Of a stretch of DNA of 64,000 nucleotides, positions 1 through 13,500 are shown one piece after another. The notes under the pieces were generated by a model. It did not search any database. It was not told the origin of the DNA and saw only the letters and a list, made by a program, of their open reading frames with translations. The position numbers and the translations under genes are program-made. Each line of letters begins with the position of its first letter. Within the stretch, counting starts at the first letter, position 1. Source of the stretch: Anseranas semipalmata (lineage: Eukaryota > Chordata > Aves > Anseriformes > Anseranatidae); assembly GCA_013399115.1 (NCBI GenBank), contig VXAA01007265.1, positions 110,507-174,506 on the forward strand. The letters run 5' to 3'.

Positions 1-3000
1 AATTCACCTTTTGTACTAACTGTCTTTCTGTAGATGCATCTCTAACAGAATTAGAATTTCATGCAAGTGTTTTTTACCCCTTTTCCTTTTGACTCTTCCT
101 TTTTGAGGGAGAGATCACACTTCTGGCTTCTACTTAACTATTCTAATTCGGTCTGGGATCGGTGTGTTTCAAATCCTTGGTATCGCTCTGCCCTGGTAGG
201 GGCAGCTGTAGTTTTACTCAGTTGCTGTCTCCAACTTGTGTGAAGACAACTGCAAAATAGTCAGTGAATGCTCCCTGTCAGATTGAATGTATCATTTGCC
301 ACTATGGTAACGGTATTTTAAGATTGTAATGGGTAGGAAAGAATGTATGTTTCAGGAGAAGATTGTATTATTTTGTTAGTACATATGGTTCGTGCCTGTA
401 GTAGTGATTTTAGACTTTTCACTCTTAAGTATCTTTAAATTTAGCTATACGGTATGGGTATCATTATTTAAATTCAGCATTTCATCCCGTGTAGTACTTG
501 ATGTTTGTGCTGTAGCTGAGGAATTTAAAAATGGAGTAGGGAAACGGTGCAAAATAAAGCAGTTACCAGAACACAGTTTCCACACTAAGAAGATTCACTG
601 TGTAAATTCATGAAGAGTTCCAAATTAATTAATAATAGAGTGAAGCTTGGATAATTCCAACATATAGAGGAGCTGAAGTTGGAAAATAATTTTGGCAGTC
701 TTTGGGTCAAATTTCAAGAAAGAGTTTGCAGAGCTGCAAAGCCTCAAATGTTGAAGCAGAAGTACCAAACTGGACTGAAGAGGATTGGATTGAGTGCTGC
801 TACTGTCCTTTAACCATGTCCTAGTTGCTGACATGACTGTAGTTTCATTCCAGCAAGCTGTTCTGAAGGCTAAATAAATATGAATTAGTGAAACTGGGAA
901 ATAAGGGAATTAAAGCATACACTTGCTCCTCTAAACATTTTCATAAACAACAGAGGAAAAAATAGCTATGCTTAACAAATAGTAGAGTAGTAAAAAATCA
1001 GAATGAGATCAGCTGTGGAAGTACCTGAAAATTGCCCAAGAGGCTCAAGCAGCTGCTGAAAGTGATTGATTGAATCTTTTTGAGTTAAGGTTTTACTGTT
1101 GGGTGAATTTATTTTGGCCTGAGGGGTTGGTAAGGTTAAGTGCAAGGTACTACTAGAACAGTGAAATTAGGAGCAGCGAACACAGTGCTTCGAAGACGTG
1201 TTAACCAGGACAGTACAATAAGAAACACTGGCTGTTTTCAGAGGTAAATGAGCAACTTAACACTGTAAGATCTTGTAGTTTGTTTTAATTGTGCTGCAGT
1301 AAAAATGGCCTCGCAAAGTTGCAACTAAATTCTATATCATGGAGAGCAGGGGAAGCTTATGCTGATGATGCCTGCCTTCAGGATAAGCTATGGCGAAGGA
1401 TGGGACCGGGAAAAACATTAAGAATTAATCTTAAATCAAAAGATTAAAACAGGTAACAATGTTTACAAAACAAAGGATTATTATTTTCTGTGTAATAGAA
1501 GGCAAAAGTGTTGAGAGTAAAGGAAATAGTAGAAGGAAATCTGGGGAAGTAGGGTTTGATTCACTGTAAGCATCATGGACTTTGAGAGTGTGCTAGTCTT
1601 CCTTAGGTTCCCTGTCTTGAAACATAGTATGCCAACAAAAATACCAGCAAAGTGCTGTATGAAGCTTTAATGCAGACAGAGCTAAAATAAACACGAGTGA
1701 CCCAGTGGTTAAACAAAAATATCTCTGTTAAATGGGATACAGTCTCTTCTTCGACGTCTGTTGCTTTACCTTGTGAAGAAACATTAGAGAAACGCAGTAC
1801 AAGCCTTTCATGGTTACACTTGAATGGCTTGTTTTGCTAAAGAAGCGAGTCTTCTCCACGGTAGTCTGGCTCTGACATAAAAGGGTTTTACGTATAGACT
1901 TCCTTCTTCCAGATGCTAGCTGTACGCCTTATCAAAGCAGCAGCAGAAAGTGACATTACCGTGTTTCATCTGGTTTAATGTGTTGTATACTGCACGTTGT
2001 TTTTAGGGGTTGGAACGTCCTTTGTAGTCATGCTTGGTATGTAAGTACTGACTGTCCTCCTTGTTTACTCCCTGTTACTAGAGTTGTTGCTCTGTTTCTA
2101 TTTCTGGTCAGTCACTCCTAAATATATAAAACTCATTTTATTTGTATAACAGGAGAGAATAAAACAAAGGGGCAATAGTACTGCCAGAATGTTTGTTGTT
2201 TTCGGATGGATAAGTTAAAAGCATTTCTTTCCCAAAAACCGCCTTCAGCAAGTATGATAAGGTGAGACACTTACTAATAAAGAAAAAAAAAACAGATATC
2301 TGATACCTCTCTTATAAGTATAGTTGTGAATTTTAGTTGTGGTTTATTTTCAGCTTCCTACAATAAACTGCAGGATGTCTTTTATTTTTAACCTAACATC
2401 CTTGTGTGCTGAATTCCACAGCAAAAACTAATTCCATAGCAAAAAAAACAAACGCAGTAGAAAGAATTTTAATCATGCATTAGCTTTAGTAAAAAGGAAA
2501 AGGAAAAAAAAGGGAGGTGGGTGTATGTTGTGGTAATGCTGTACATTATTGTCCTGTAGCTAAAACTAGCAAAAGCTTGAATTTTGAGTGATATTAGGAA
2601 AAGAAGATTTCATTTATCTTAGTCATCTACAAAAGCACAATAAATTCTGCATGCAAGTTTGACTTCCCTGAATAGCTCTTTCTAACTCACTCCTGCATGG
2701 TATGCTGTTTCATATTTTTGCTTTCACAAGTGAGACTATAGTGCCACCTCCTATAGTGTCCCTGTTGAAACGTTGGTCATGGCTCTGCAATCCGTTGTTT
2801 GCTGCTTGTTCAAGTTAAGTTATGAAATGAGTAAGTGATATAGGAGCAGAAAAAGGACACTGCTATCTTTAAGAGCATTTGGGAAATTCCTGCATTACAT
2901 CTGTGTTGTCGATTCAGAAGCGAGTCTCTTACAGTGCACCTCATGTAAATGAACAGCGCTGTAGGTAAGATAATGAAGCAGCCGAACTTCTTGGGAGTGA

Positions 3001-4910
3001 CGGCTAAATAACGTGGTAGACCTTTTGATGTGGAGGAGAGGTGATAGTGTATTATTTTTAGAAGTATGAAGCAGACCTGGTTTTTCCATGACAGTTTGAA
3101 CCAAGGGCTGCTGCGGTCCTGCCATTCCTCGATGATTTGCTGTTCTTGCTTCCTGTTCTCCATCAGACAGTACTGCCCTTCATCTGACCGCTGTGCGTCC
3201 ATGTGGTGGGCAGCTTAACCTTGGATTAGCTGACGTGCCGTGGGGTCAGTTCTGTTTTAGCACTGACAGAAGTGATGGAATGGGAACACACAGCCAGGGG
3301 AAAATGGGATCACAGTAGACCACCCTTAAATATATCTGAACTTCTGTAGAACTGGGAGTGGGTGTGTTCACGTGCAGATAAGATAATCAGAAACGTAGTG
3401 TAACAGAATATAGCAGTGGAAAACAAAAGAGGAAAGCCTAGTAGTGTCCAGTATTGGTAATTTAAATAGCTTAAAAATATTAATAAAAGATTTAATTGTG
3501 GTGACCAGTCCTTAAGAAAATTCTGATGTGCACTTTAACATTCTTGCTTCTCTGAGGGTTTTTACTGTTGTACAAGTCTGAGTTTTAAAAATGAGGACAA
3601 GAATCTCTTAAAATATCTCACGTATGAAGTGTTAATGTATTCTACTCAATGTATTACAGCAGTATTAAATTTTTGAGCTTTGTCTAGTATTGAGTATTAA
3701 AGAAATTGTTTCAGGCCAGCTGCAACTGTGAAGCAGCTGTCCCCATCATCATATACAGTGATTGAAATGGTAGACCAGGGGTTTGTTATCACCAAAACGA
3801 CGTCTGTTGATGGAAATGATTTTTTGAGACCATGTTTTCTACAAGAAATCTAGGTAATTTGCAACTTAATTATATTAAATGTTATTTAAACTGTTAAATT
3901 CCTCTACTCCTCTGAAGTGATCTTCATAGTACTAAGAGGAAAAACTAATATTATTCATTATAATAATTTTTGAAAGGGGATATAAAACCTGCTTTTTTTT
4001 ATTATGATTTACAAGTTTGCATTCCATTTTTAAGAAGATGGAAAATAATGAAAAGGTAAATGTAAATTTATTATGGTCTGTGCGGGCACATTTCAGTGTA
4101 TGTTTTCACAGGTTTGGACACGTAGTCATAATCAGGCGTATTTACATAAATATATCTAGTTCAATTAGCTTATAACTTGGGTGGCAGTACATACTGATTC
4201 TTGTCTTCCCTAAGCTTTACTTATACTAACAGGAGAAAGAAGCTTCTCCCACAGTTATTTCTAAGCATCTTAATCCAGCTGTTACTCTGAAACTTCTCCT
4301 AGACATCTTTGATGGTGTACAGAACCCAGGAAAATCAGTTCATTGTGCCCACCTACCTTTACTGTTGAATACTCTATCTTTTTCGCCTTTTCCTCCTTCT
4401 TCAAAATACTTACTGAAGATGTATGCCACCCTCCTCTGTATTCATTTTTTTTTTTTAAGGTGTTACAGTGTATAATTTAAGAAACGGTAGAGTGGTATAC
4501 CTGATAGATTTATTAAATTGTCTTCCCAAAGAGAAATGAAGAAGTTCTGTTGCATAAAACTAAGTAGACACATGCCCTGCCAAAGCAGAATTATGCAGAT
4601 TGGGAATGCTAATTAGCTTCCACATAGTTATTCTCTATATTCCGTAAAATGTACTTAATCTATTTGGTTTTGGTAGACATCGTTGTGGACAGAAAGATGA
4701 CAATGATCTATATTGGTAATTCATTTTGTGGTATCCGTAACTTTTTTCATTCTTCATCCCATTTCTTTCCCTTTGTTTCCTTTATCCTTGGGTATTCTTC
4801 CTGTGCTTCCTGTATATTTTTTTCCTTCTAGTTCTTTGTTCTTTTTTCTTTTGATGACCCTGGAACAGAATTTGTAAGCTGGGATCTTTATATAAAGTCT
4901 TGCTAAAGCT
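1..4910 (+). other. QKI: QKI intron 4 interior, no gene seen
   Basis: AT-rich intronic DNA. Stop codons are frequent in all frames, and short open frames (for example 2,810-3,202 on the - strand) have no recognisable protein family. A short A-rich run at 2,281-2,292 and a T-run at 4,446-4,457 are the only simple-sequence features. No exon, RNA gene or young repeat is recognised. Confidence 0.8.
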
Positions 4911-5553
4911 CTGGAGATTTGGGGGTGCTGTTTGACAACAGGCTCAACACAAGTCAGCAGTGTGCCTTGGCAAGCAAGAGGGCAAACTGCGTTTTGGGGT
5001 GCATTAAACACAGCAGAGCCAGCCGGTCAGAAGAGGTGATTCTTCCACTGTATTTAGCAGTAGTGCGGCCTCACCACCAATCCCCTCACCATATTGCATG
5101 CAGTTCTGGTCTCCACAATGTAAAACAGATGTTAAGGTCCTTGAAAGTGTCCAGAGGAGGGCAACAAAGCTGGTAAAAGGGCTGGAGGGCATGTCCTGTG
5201 AGGAGAGGCTGAGGGCACCTGGGTTGTCCAGCCTGAAGAAGAGGAGGCCGAGAGGCGACCTCGTTGCTCTCTGCAGCTCCCTGGTCACCAGTGTCAGGAC
5301 GCATGGGAATGGCACAGAGCTGTGCCAGGAGAGATTCAGACTAGGTATAAGGAAAAATTTCTTTCCCGTGAAGGTGGTCAGACACTGGAACAGGCTTCCT
5401 AGCAAGGTGGTTGATGCCCCATGCCTGCCAGTGTTCAGGAGACATTTGGACAATGCCCTCATTCATATGCGTTAACTTTTGGTTAGCCCTGAAGTGGTCA
5501 CACAGTTGGACTGGATGATCTTTGAAGGTCCCTTCCAACTGCACTGTTCTATT
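4911..5553 (+). mobile_element. CR1 LINE, 5'-truncated, C-terminal reverse-transcriptase region plus 3' tail
   Basis: Classic CR1 non-LTR retrotransposon fragment, the dominant avian LINE. The first part reads GVLFDNRLNTSQQCALASKR in one frame and continues toward the RPH motif. A frameshift near 5,095 moves homology to another frame (QFWSPQCK, then [29 protein letters not shown]). The next segment resumes with [21 protein letters not shown]. Some sequence seems lost near 5,283, where the second and third blocks join abruptly. The 3' end has the CR1 hallmark (GGACTGGATGATCTTTGAAG then GGTCCCTTCCAACTGCA) and a short ATTCT-type terminus. It is dead: 5'-truncated, frameshifted and internally deleted. 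It sits in sense orientation inside the large QKI intron. Confidence 0.96.
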
Positions 5554-7560
5554 CTTTATCTAAAATCTTGTTAAAATATTTCTCCCCTTATGTAAGGAGT
5601 GTATTATGAAGCTGTGATTCTGTTTGTTTGCATGGAGAAAGGTGATGAGAAAACTGCAACAAACTAACCATGCATTATTTTCCCTACCCTTTGTTTCTTG
5701 TTGGTTAGTCTTTTAGATTCCTATTTTACTTCATATTTTTGACCTTGAAATCTGTTAAAAATAACTGTACTTTTCCTTGTCAGTAAGCTTTCTGTGAGTT
5801 TTTTTTATTTTTATTTTTTTTAAACTTTGTATGTACATGTCTTAACTGCAGTTGAACTGTGTTGATCTTGGGTACCAAAGGTTCTATTTTTTTATTCAGT
5901 TGGTTTTCTTTTTTGAAATCACAGCCTTGTACCTAAGTGGAATAAATGCTACTTGTAGGATTGTGGTTCCTGGGGAGACATAGTATAAAGAGTAAAAATT
6001 TGTTGTCCTGTACTTTTAACATATTTTTTTATACTAAATATTAACTGGAATGTATTAAAGAGGTCAGATCACTCTGTGTACAAGTCTTCTTGGCAGTGCT
6101 TTCTGGAGGAATCTTACCAATTGCAAATATTTTTCTATGTAGTAACAGTAAAGTAACCAGTAAGCACTTCCCTTTTCAAGCTATTTAAAGCATGCTGTAT
6201 TGCCAGTGTTAGTTTTGAAATCTAGATGTCTAATTATACAAAAATAAAGCTTGTCATACAAACATCTGTGTTTAATGCTGACTGACGATTTATAGTCATC
6301 AAGCTTCTCTTCATTATGCTATTTTGACGTCAGAACACAGAAAATTCTAAGCTTTGGAAAAGTGGCCAGGGTTTTCCACCTCCTATCCAATAGGAAATGT
6401 CTTTTTTAAACAGTACAGAAATACTCAAGCATGCAGTAGAGGACTAATGAGATTTTCTTTAATATGTTGCTTATGCAACATATGCTTTATGGCAAAGGTT
6501 TTAATGTGGGAATGTTCTGGACCCTATGATCAGGAGAAACATACGTGGGCACAGTAGAAGAGAATGGAGTTAACTTTTAAATAGCTTAAGTCATGTTGGA
6601 CTGAGCCATTAGTAGCATTCGTTAACTTAAACTTGGGTCTGGTAAATTGTCCTGGAAAGTGAAAGCTTCGATGAGGTGTTACTGGAAAAATCACACTGCC
6701 TGGAACACAGTGATTAATGAGAAGTACTTATGTCTTTATCAAGTTTAATTTTTCTTGTGTATTGTTGGAAATGGTATGTTCTCTGCTGTTTATTCTTATG
6801 CATTTTAGTAAGTGTTTTCGAAGCTTTGCTTTATTTTCAAACATGATGTATTAGTAAGGATAACAAAACGTGGTTAATCGTCCTTTAAGGATGATATCTC
6901 CACTAAATTTCAGGATGAAATTTAGAAAAATAACATGCAGAATTCACAGACCCACGTTGGACTTCATGGTGGTTATGGCACTTCTTTCTCAGGGCAGATA
7001 TAAGCCACTGAACACAAATGGAATCTTTCAGTAATACTAGCAGCTGTTTTGACTCTGAGACCCAGGTCTCTTGGCACCTGTGTGCTTAGATGATCTCAGA
7101 TGCCAGATTTGGAGTGACTGATGAAGGAAAAGTCAGCCTTCGAAGTTTTCACATCTGTTGCAAATCCTGGACAGTGCTTGTAAAGCAATGCTTGTTTTGT
7201 CTTTCCTCTTCATGCGAAGGGTAATTTGTGTCTCTGATGCGTGAAACTCACTCAAGATCAAGTGATACAGGCCTGTAGATAGCCAGTGAGTACATCCTGA
7301 TCCTGGAGCTGGGGACTGCCATAGGTGTCCTCCAGCTGCTTTCCACAGAAATGTATGCTGGAAAGCGCAGCAATGATGGTTTCATGTCAGGAATAATTCG
7401 ACAGTGGAAGATCCTTCTTAATGTGCAAACGATCGGCCTGCACCAGTTGTTATGACTGTCCTGTCAATTTCTCAACAGACCTTTGAAAGCTAACAAAAAA
7501 AGCCATCAATGGTCAATCATATTCTTCTTTATCACCTATCAGGTACATGTCTGATTCCAT

Positions 7561-7590
7561 ATTTTTATTTTTATTTTTATTTTTATTTTT
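7561..7590. repeat. (ATTTTT)n microsatellite
   Basis: Five uninterrupted copies of the hexamer ATTTTT, followed by one more T-run. A simple intronic tandem repeat. Confidence 0.95.
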
Positions 7591-10500
7591 TATGCTGGAT
7601 CTCTTGTTCTCAAGAAAACTTGCACATTTAAGATAAAGATGGCATTTCTTGCCACAACATAGCTCAGCTGATTCTTGTTTGAAGTTTGGTAGTAGCCACA
7701 GAAAGGAGATGATCTGTTCTTGCAGAAAGAGAAATGTAACATTATTGAAATGCTGTTCATTTGATATATTGTTTTGACTTTCTAATCCTAAAGAATTATT
7801 GTAAGATTTGTGAAGGTTTCCATGACTGTTTAAAAAAAAAAATAAAAGTAGTGGCTCTAAATGTGTTTTGGAATTTGTAGCTCCCAGGACCAAATCTCTC
7901 TATTCTGTATCTCATGGTTATTTAAGAAAAGTTATAAGAGAGTATTGTTCCTTGGAGGAAATAATACATTAGGAATACTCGTGTACTTCACGCTTATGCT
8001 AGTTAACTTTAGTTTCTGGAGGTTATATGACAGAGTTTTCTTTTACAGATGGTTTTATAAAGATGACTCTGTGCGAACACCTTCCAGAATAGTTTACATT
8101 TAATGTCAGTAGATTCAGATTTTTGAGCAATGTCTCTATCAAATGTTGTTTTTACAGTGGTGGTTCTATGGAGAACTTTTCCCAGAAATGACTGCTTGAC
8201 CATTACTTTACCATGAAATGTTTTCAGATTTTGCATTCTGACTCTTTTAAACTTGTGGAGGGACAGTTAGTTTATCCAAAAATGCCAGTACTATGTTACA
8301 TCTCCATAACAAAACTCTTGACTTGATAAAAATTCTTATTAAACCTTATGAATTTCTTTGCATATGTGGCAAGAGTTTGAGATTAAATGTATCATACTGT
8401 GAAGCATTCAAAAATAAGTTTGTGGTAGGGAATAGACTAAGTAGCATTTCTGTAATTGCTACTGTCATATTGTATAGAACAAATTGGCACATAATTTAGT
8501 ATTTTGTAATACAGTGGAGATTTAGGTCAATGCCCTGTCCTGTGAATCAGGAAATTGTTTTCAAAAAGGCTTTCTTTATAGCAGATATTTCTACCCTAGG
8601 AAATTAGTATTTTTAAGTAGGTAGTGAAGAAACTGCAAGAAACCTTCTGTGTACGTGAGTATAAATAAGTTCAAACCAAAAAGGACAAAAGAAAACTGTT
8701 GAATACCCCCTTTGAAGATCTTTCTTATTTACAATGCTTAATTATCTTTCTTAGACTGTAGGCTCTTTTTGGAGGTACACTTCTCTGTAGGTTATCCATA
8801 TAAGTCTTAAATTGTTGAAATAAGAGCTTCCAGGAGGGTCAAACTGAGGGTACAAATAATAATAAAGTTGACCGAACATTTTTAGCAAATGAATAATCTA
8901 CTTTCATCATGAAAACTAAAGCAAAACCTGCATCTAGAGGTCGGATGGAACAGTACGAGAGTTACTCTTCTTTTTATTATTATTTTTTTTATTTGCTTTA
9001 CTGTTTATAGAAGTTGTTGCCTTTGCTTCTCTAATTGGGGCAGATGGGTCTGACTGCTTTCTTAGATTTGTCAGCCTACATTTAAAGATGTTTATAACAA
9101 TATGACTGCATTTCATTAGAAACGTTTCATGATGATAATATTGTCTTTGGGTTTCTTGTTTATCATTGAGTATGGGATTTTTAAAACTAAATCTGTTTTT
9201 AAAACAAAAGTGCAGTGAATTTAGACTGAGTAATTTTTAAGGGAAAGTTAGTGAAAGTTGTACTTTCTGAAATGTTAAGAATCCAGCTAATATGGAATCT
9301 AAAACCACTTTGAAAAAACAAATATGAGATGGTAGCTCTAACAGTTTTTTAGAAAAAAAAGGAAAGCAGACAGTATCGTTGTAGAAATTAAATGCATCCA
9401 TTTGATGTCAGTCTATGAGGTTTTAAAAGCTGACTTTGCTTCAAGTGTATGTAACTTTCTAATAATAGGTCTTATTTTTGCACGTCTAGTTTTTTACTAG
9501 TTCTGCTAAGTTTTCACCTGGAGGAAGGTAGAAAAAAAGAAAGGAAAAAATGTTGTGATATTTACTATAGATGGCCTTGCTCTAAAAAAAATGGAGACAG
9601 GACCAAAATGAAGTAGTTTCTAGAAAAGGTCAAAAGTTCATCCTTGTACTTCAGTTTTATGAGTAAAAGGATGGTTGTTCTTAGTTACATGTTTTACAGA
9701 AAAGATCTGTCTTTCCAGCTGAATTTCAGATTTTTTTCACTGACTTTACTGGAGGTCGTAATTCTTCCTATAACAGCTTATGCAAATGCAACAGCTTATT
9801 GCATTTTTCCTGCAACAGCTTATTATATCAGCATAACTCATCCTGTTGTGCCCACACCTGTTGTTTCCTTTCTTGCTGTCCTCTTGTACTGGGCATGTGT
9901 CTGAAACAGCTTTTAAACTTCTATGTTCCCTGAAATGACTCAGAAGGCGGCATGTCTAATTGATTTCATCTTGTCAGTGAAATATTTAGCGATGCTACGC
10001 CATTCTTTTCACAAAGTTCTGATTTAGAGCTTCTGTGTTTTCTTAAGCTTCTCACAGATATGTTCCTGTTGTAATATACTCGATAATAATAATATATTTT
10101 AACGTCATATAACCTGGGATATGTTGGCCATATTACGCTATCTTTGTTGTCATGACTGTCTATTGAAATTACACATTCACAGCTAAATTGAATACTTCTG
10201 TAACAGGATGTGAAGTTCACTTCAGCTCATCATTCCAAAATTGCAACACTTTTGTTTAAAAAAGAAAATAAATGCATACATACATCCTGAGAATTTAAAT
10301 GTTAATACAGTAGTTGTGGTATGAAAACATTTCATTTCACTGCAACAATAGTTTCTGATGTGAAAATGTCAAAACACTTTGAATTGTTAAAAAAAAAAAA
10401 AGTCCTGTTTTTTCCTCATAGCAATAAATGGAGGTCTCTGAATGGAAGCTGACAAAACATTTTTTTCAGCTGCAATATTTGAATGGAATGGGATGATAAA

Positions 10501-13500
10501 TGTAAGAATAGCCAGCATTGTGTAGGCAAAGCTTAACAAGGGTTTTATGTGCATATTACAAGTCTGAAACCCTATTTCTAGTAAAGAGCATTGCAAGAGA
10601 CAGTCAGGCTTGAGAGCAAATGCTGATACCTTGCATGGCAGATTGGCCACCTCAGCAAGAAGCCAGTGGCAGCTGTAAGAAGTTAAGATGGTACTTTAAT
10701 CCTAACCATTTGAAATATTGTTCATGTAAACAGATTCTTTTTATATATACATATTTTTTATGGAATTTGTAAAAAGAAAAAAATGTATTGACTTCAACTA
10801 GAAACAAAACCTATTCAGGTCTAGATAAACAGTGGAAGATTTAAAACTTACCAAAGGTGGTATTCAGCGCTTCTTTTTTCTGTCTTGCTTTTTAGAAATG
10901 TCAATTAAATGCTTAGCTTAACAAACATGTAAGTGAAGAAAACGAGAAAGTGAAGTGTAAATGGAAAAAAACAGTGAGATTACAGCATTGAAATAAACCG
11001 GTTAGGCGTAGTAGATCTTTAGCATTCAGGAAAAGGGATAAAAACCTCATAACAGAATGGTCACCTAAGTGCACCGGTTCGCTTTCTAACTGAACCAACT
11101 GACTGTAATATCCTGATAATGGATTGTGCTGGGCTTGCTATACCGTATGAAAGGCACAGCAGTATGTCTCATTATGAATATTTCTGCTGTGTTTTAAATA
11201 AAGTGATGGAGTGTAATCCATGATTGTTTACTTCAGAGGCTTCAGGTCAATGTCATACCAGTGCATCTTCTCGTCTTCCTAGCCATTACAATGTTCTTTG
11301 ACTGTTACAATTTGGAGCTTTAGAGAGTAATGCGTTTAAATAGTTTATTGTACACTTATTTTGCAAATGTTCTGTGGAAGCAATTTTGGACTTGAAATAA
11401 AATAATAGCTTTTTGCTTAGGAAGTAGTTTATATTCTCTTCCTAAGTTATTTGTCTTTATACAAATATAAGTAAAATGCAAATAAACATCTAAATATTTA
11501 TCTTACTGCTGTGTGTGCATTTCAGGTTTAAGCCTCTCTTGTCTGGTGTTACGATGAATGAGGTTCTACTCTTTCGTAATCTGTAGACATGAACATTGTT
11601 GGATTGTGTGGTTGGAGCATCGGTATTTGTGTCTCTGAACCTTGTAGAAATTTTTTAGCAAAATTATGGTAATTTAGCAAAATTATGAGAATACCCTCAA
11701 ACTTTTTTTTTGGTAAAAGTGAAGAGGTGACTTTCATATGTACGTTTACAAAAGTTTAACAAAGGCATGTCAGTAAATGGATTTCTTCTGTAGGTTATAA
11801 ACACGGGAGGAAGTAGAATCTTTAGAAATAGAATTTATCTAATCTTAAGGTTACACAAGTGAAAGGAAATGAAGAAAATTAATTCAAGATAGGTCAGTCA
11901 TTAAATCTAGAATTGAGAAGGAAGGAGGTCAGGTTTGTATCCAAAGCATTCCCAGCCTTAGCTGTTACATGGAGCTGAGGACCTGTTGGAGCACTGTCAG
12001 TGTTCAGTAGCCGTTGCCTTAAGATGTGTCTCAGCCTGGTTCTCATATGAAAGGGCAGGGACTTTCCTGAAACTACCAATAAATCATTTGGAGAAAACCC
12101 ATTTTCAGGTCAATATTTACCTTCCTGAAAAGGGTTATCTGGTAATTCTGCAGCCGTGGCTGTACCAGGTAGTATATGATTTGTTAAAATGAACGCTTGG
12201 TTAACCATACACCTGTGACTTCTTTCATTGATAAACAGCCTTGTGCAAAACGGCCACACGTTCTGAAATGCAGTTCACTGGCATGGATGTTGTCTTCAAA
12301 GTTAAATGCCAGAGAGATACTCAAATTCAGTGCCAAAATGGTCTAGCAGTACTTAAATAGCGTTCCTTCTGCTGCCTGACTGTTTCACTGGAGCTACAAA
12401 ACCTAATGGAACCTGAAATGCAGGCTGATCAAAACTAATCACAGATTCATTAATACAGTCTATCAGTAGCTAACTAGGGTAGATAGTTAAAACAGGTTTT
12501 CAGGAGCTAATTGCATACTAGTGGGAATGGTAGGTTACCTTTAAAGGACCCATGGAAGACTTAAAAGAATTATACTGACCTGTTTTCATGTGCCTAGAAC
12601 TCATGGTAAAGAGGTCATTGCCTCCGCTGGAAAAAATATTTAAGGGTTCTTGGTTGGTAACCACTAATGCAGTGCGTTTGTGCTCTCCTCCTAGCTTTCT
12701 TGTGGGTAACTTCCCGTTCCCAGTGTTCATGCTGAGCTGTTATGGTAGTTAGTTCTGCCACATTTAGGAGGGAAGAAAGTCACGTGTGTATGGGAAAGCA
12801 TATACAAAATTTGTGCCTGAAGATTTGAAGTTGCTAGTAACCTTTGTAGGGAGGATGTTGGTCTTCTTTGATTCATCTCATGGAGATGTTCCTCTTGGCT
12901 GATTTTCCAGCCACTGTAGACATTTGTAGTACCCGCGCCTTCGTGTTCCCATTCCTTTTCAAAACCAAAAATGTTACCTTCCACTTCTTCGTAGTACTAA
13001 GCAAGTAAACTTTATGGGAGGACAGAAGGACCACCAACCTCATTCTTTCTGGAAGACAGAATTAGGCCAGGGTTTAGGCTTTTCCAGTACTGGCCCAGAG
13101 ATGGTAATTGTTTATTCTGTTCAGCATTGAACTGCTGTTTGCATTTCAGTGGAAGTGGGAACAGCTGGGGCAGAAGAGCAAGGGAGCAGTCATTAGTTTC
13201 CTTCTCACTTTCTTGATTAAAAGTGATGGGGGGAAAAAAACATCACACACAAAAAACTCTCGGTAAGTAACACTGTAAAAGGACATGGGTGGCTTTTTAA
13301 AAATTGAGACATTGTAGTGGCAATGAGACAGTGGGCAGTTGCACAGTCAGTGTAATGATACAGCATACAACATTCAGTAGCATCTTAGGTAGTTCCTTGA
13401 TCTGCAGATTAGACTGCTATGTGCAGTGGGTGATAGCCGTAACGGAAGGTAAATTCATTTCACTTGAGAGGTGGCTAAATATCTTCAGTAGTCCAAATGC

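Noticed and set aside
5098..5475. 125-codon open frame
   Set aside because: It is the decayed C-terminal reverse-transcriptase region of a CR1 element, not a host gene.
7000..7450. Possible pseudogene because the sequence is less AT-rich
   Set aside because: No frame gives a recognisable protein on either strand.
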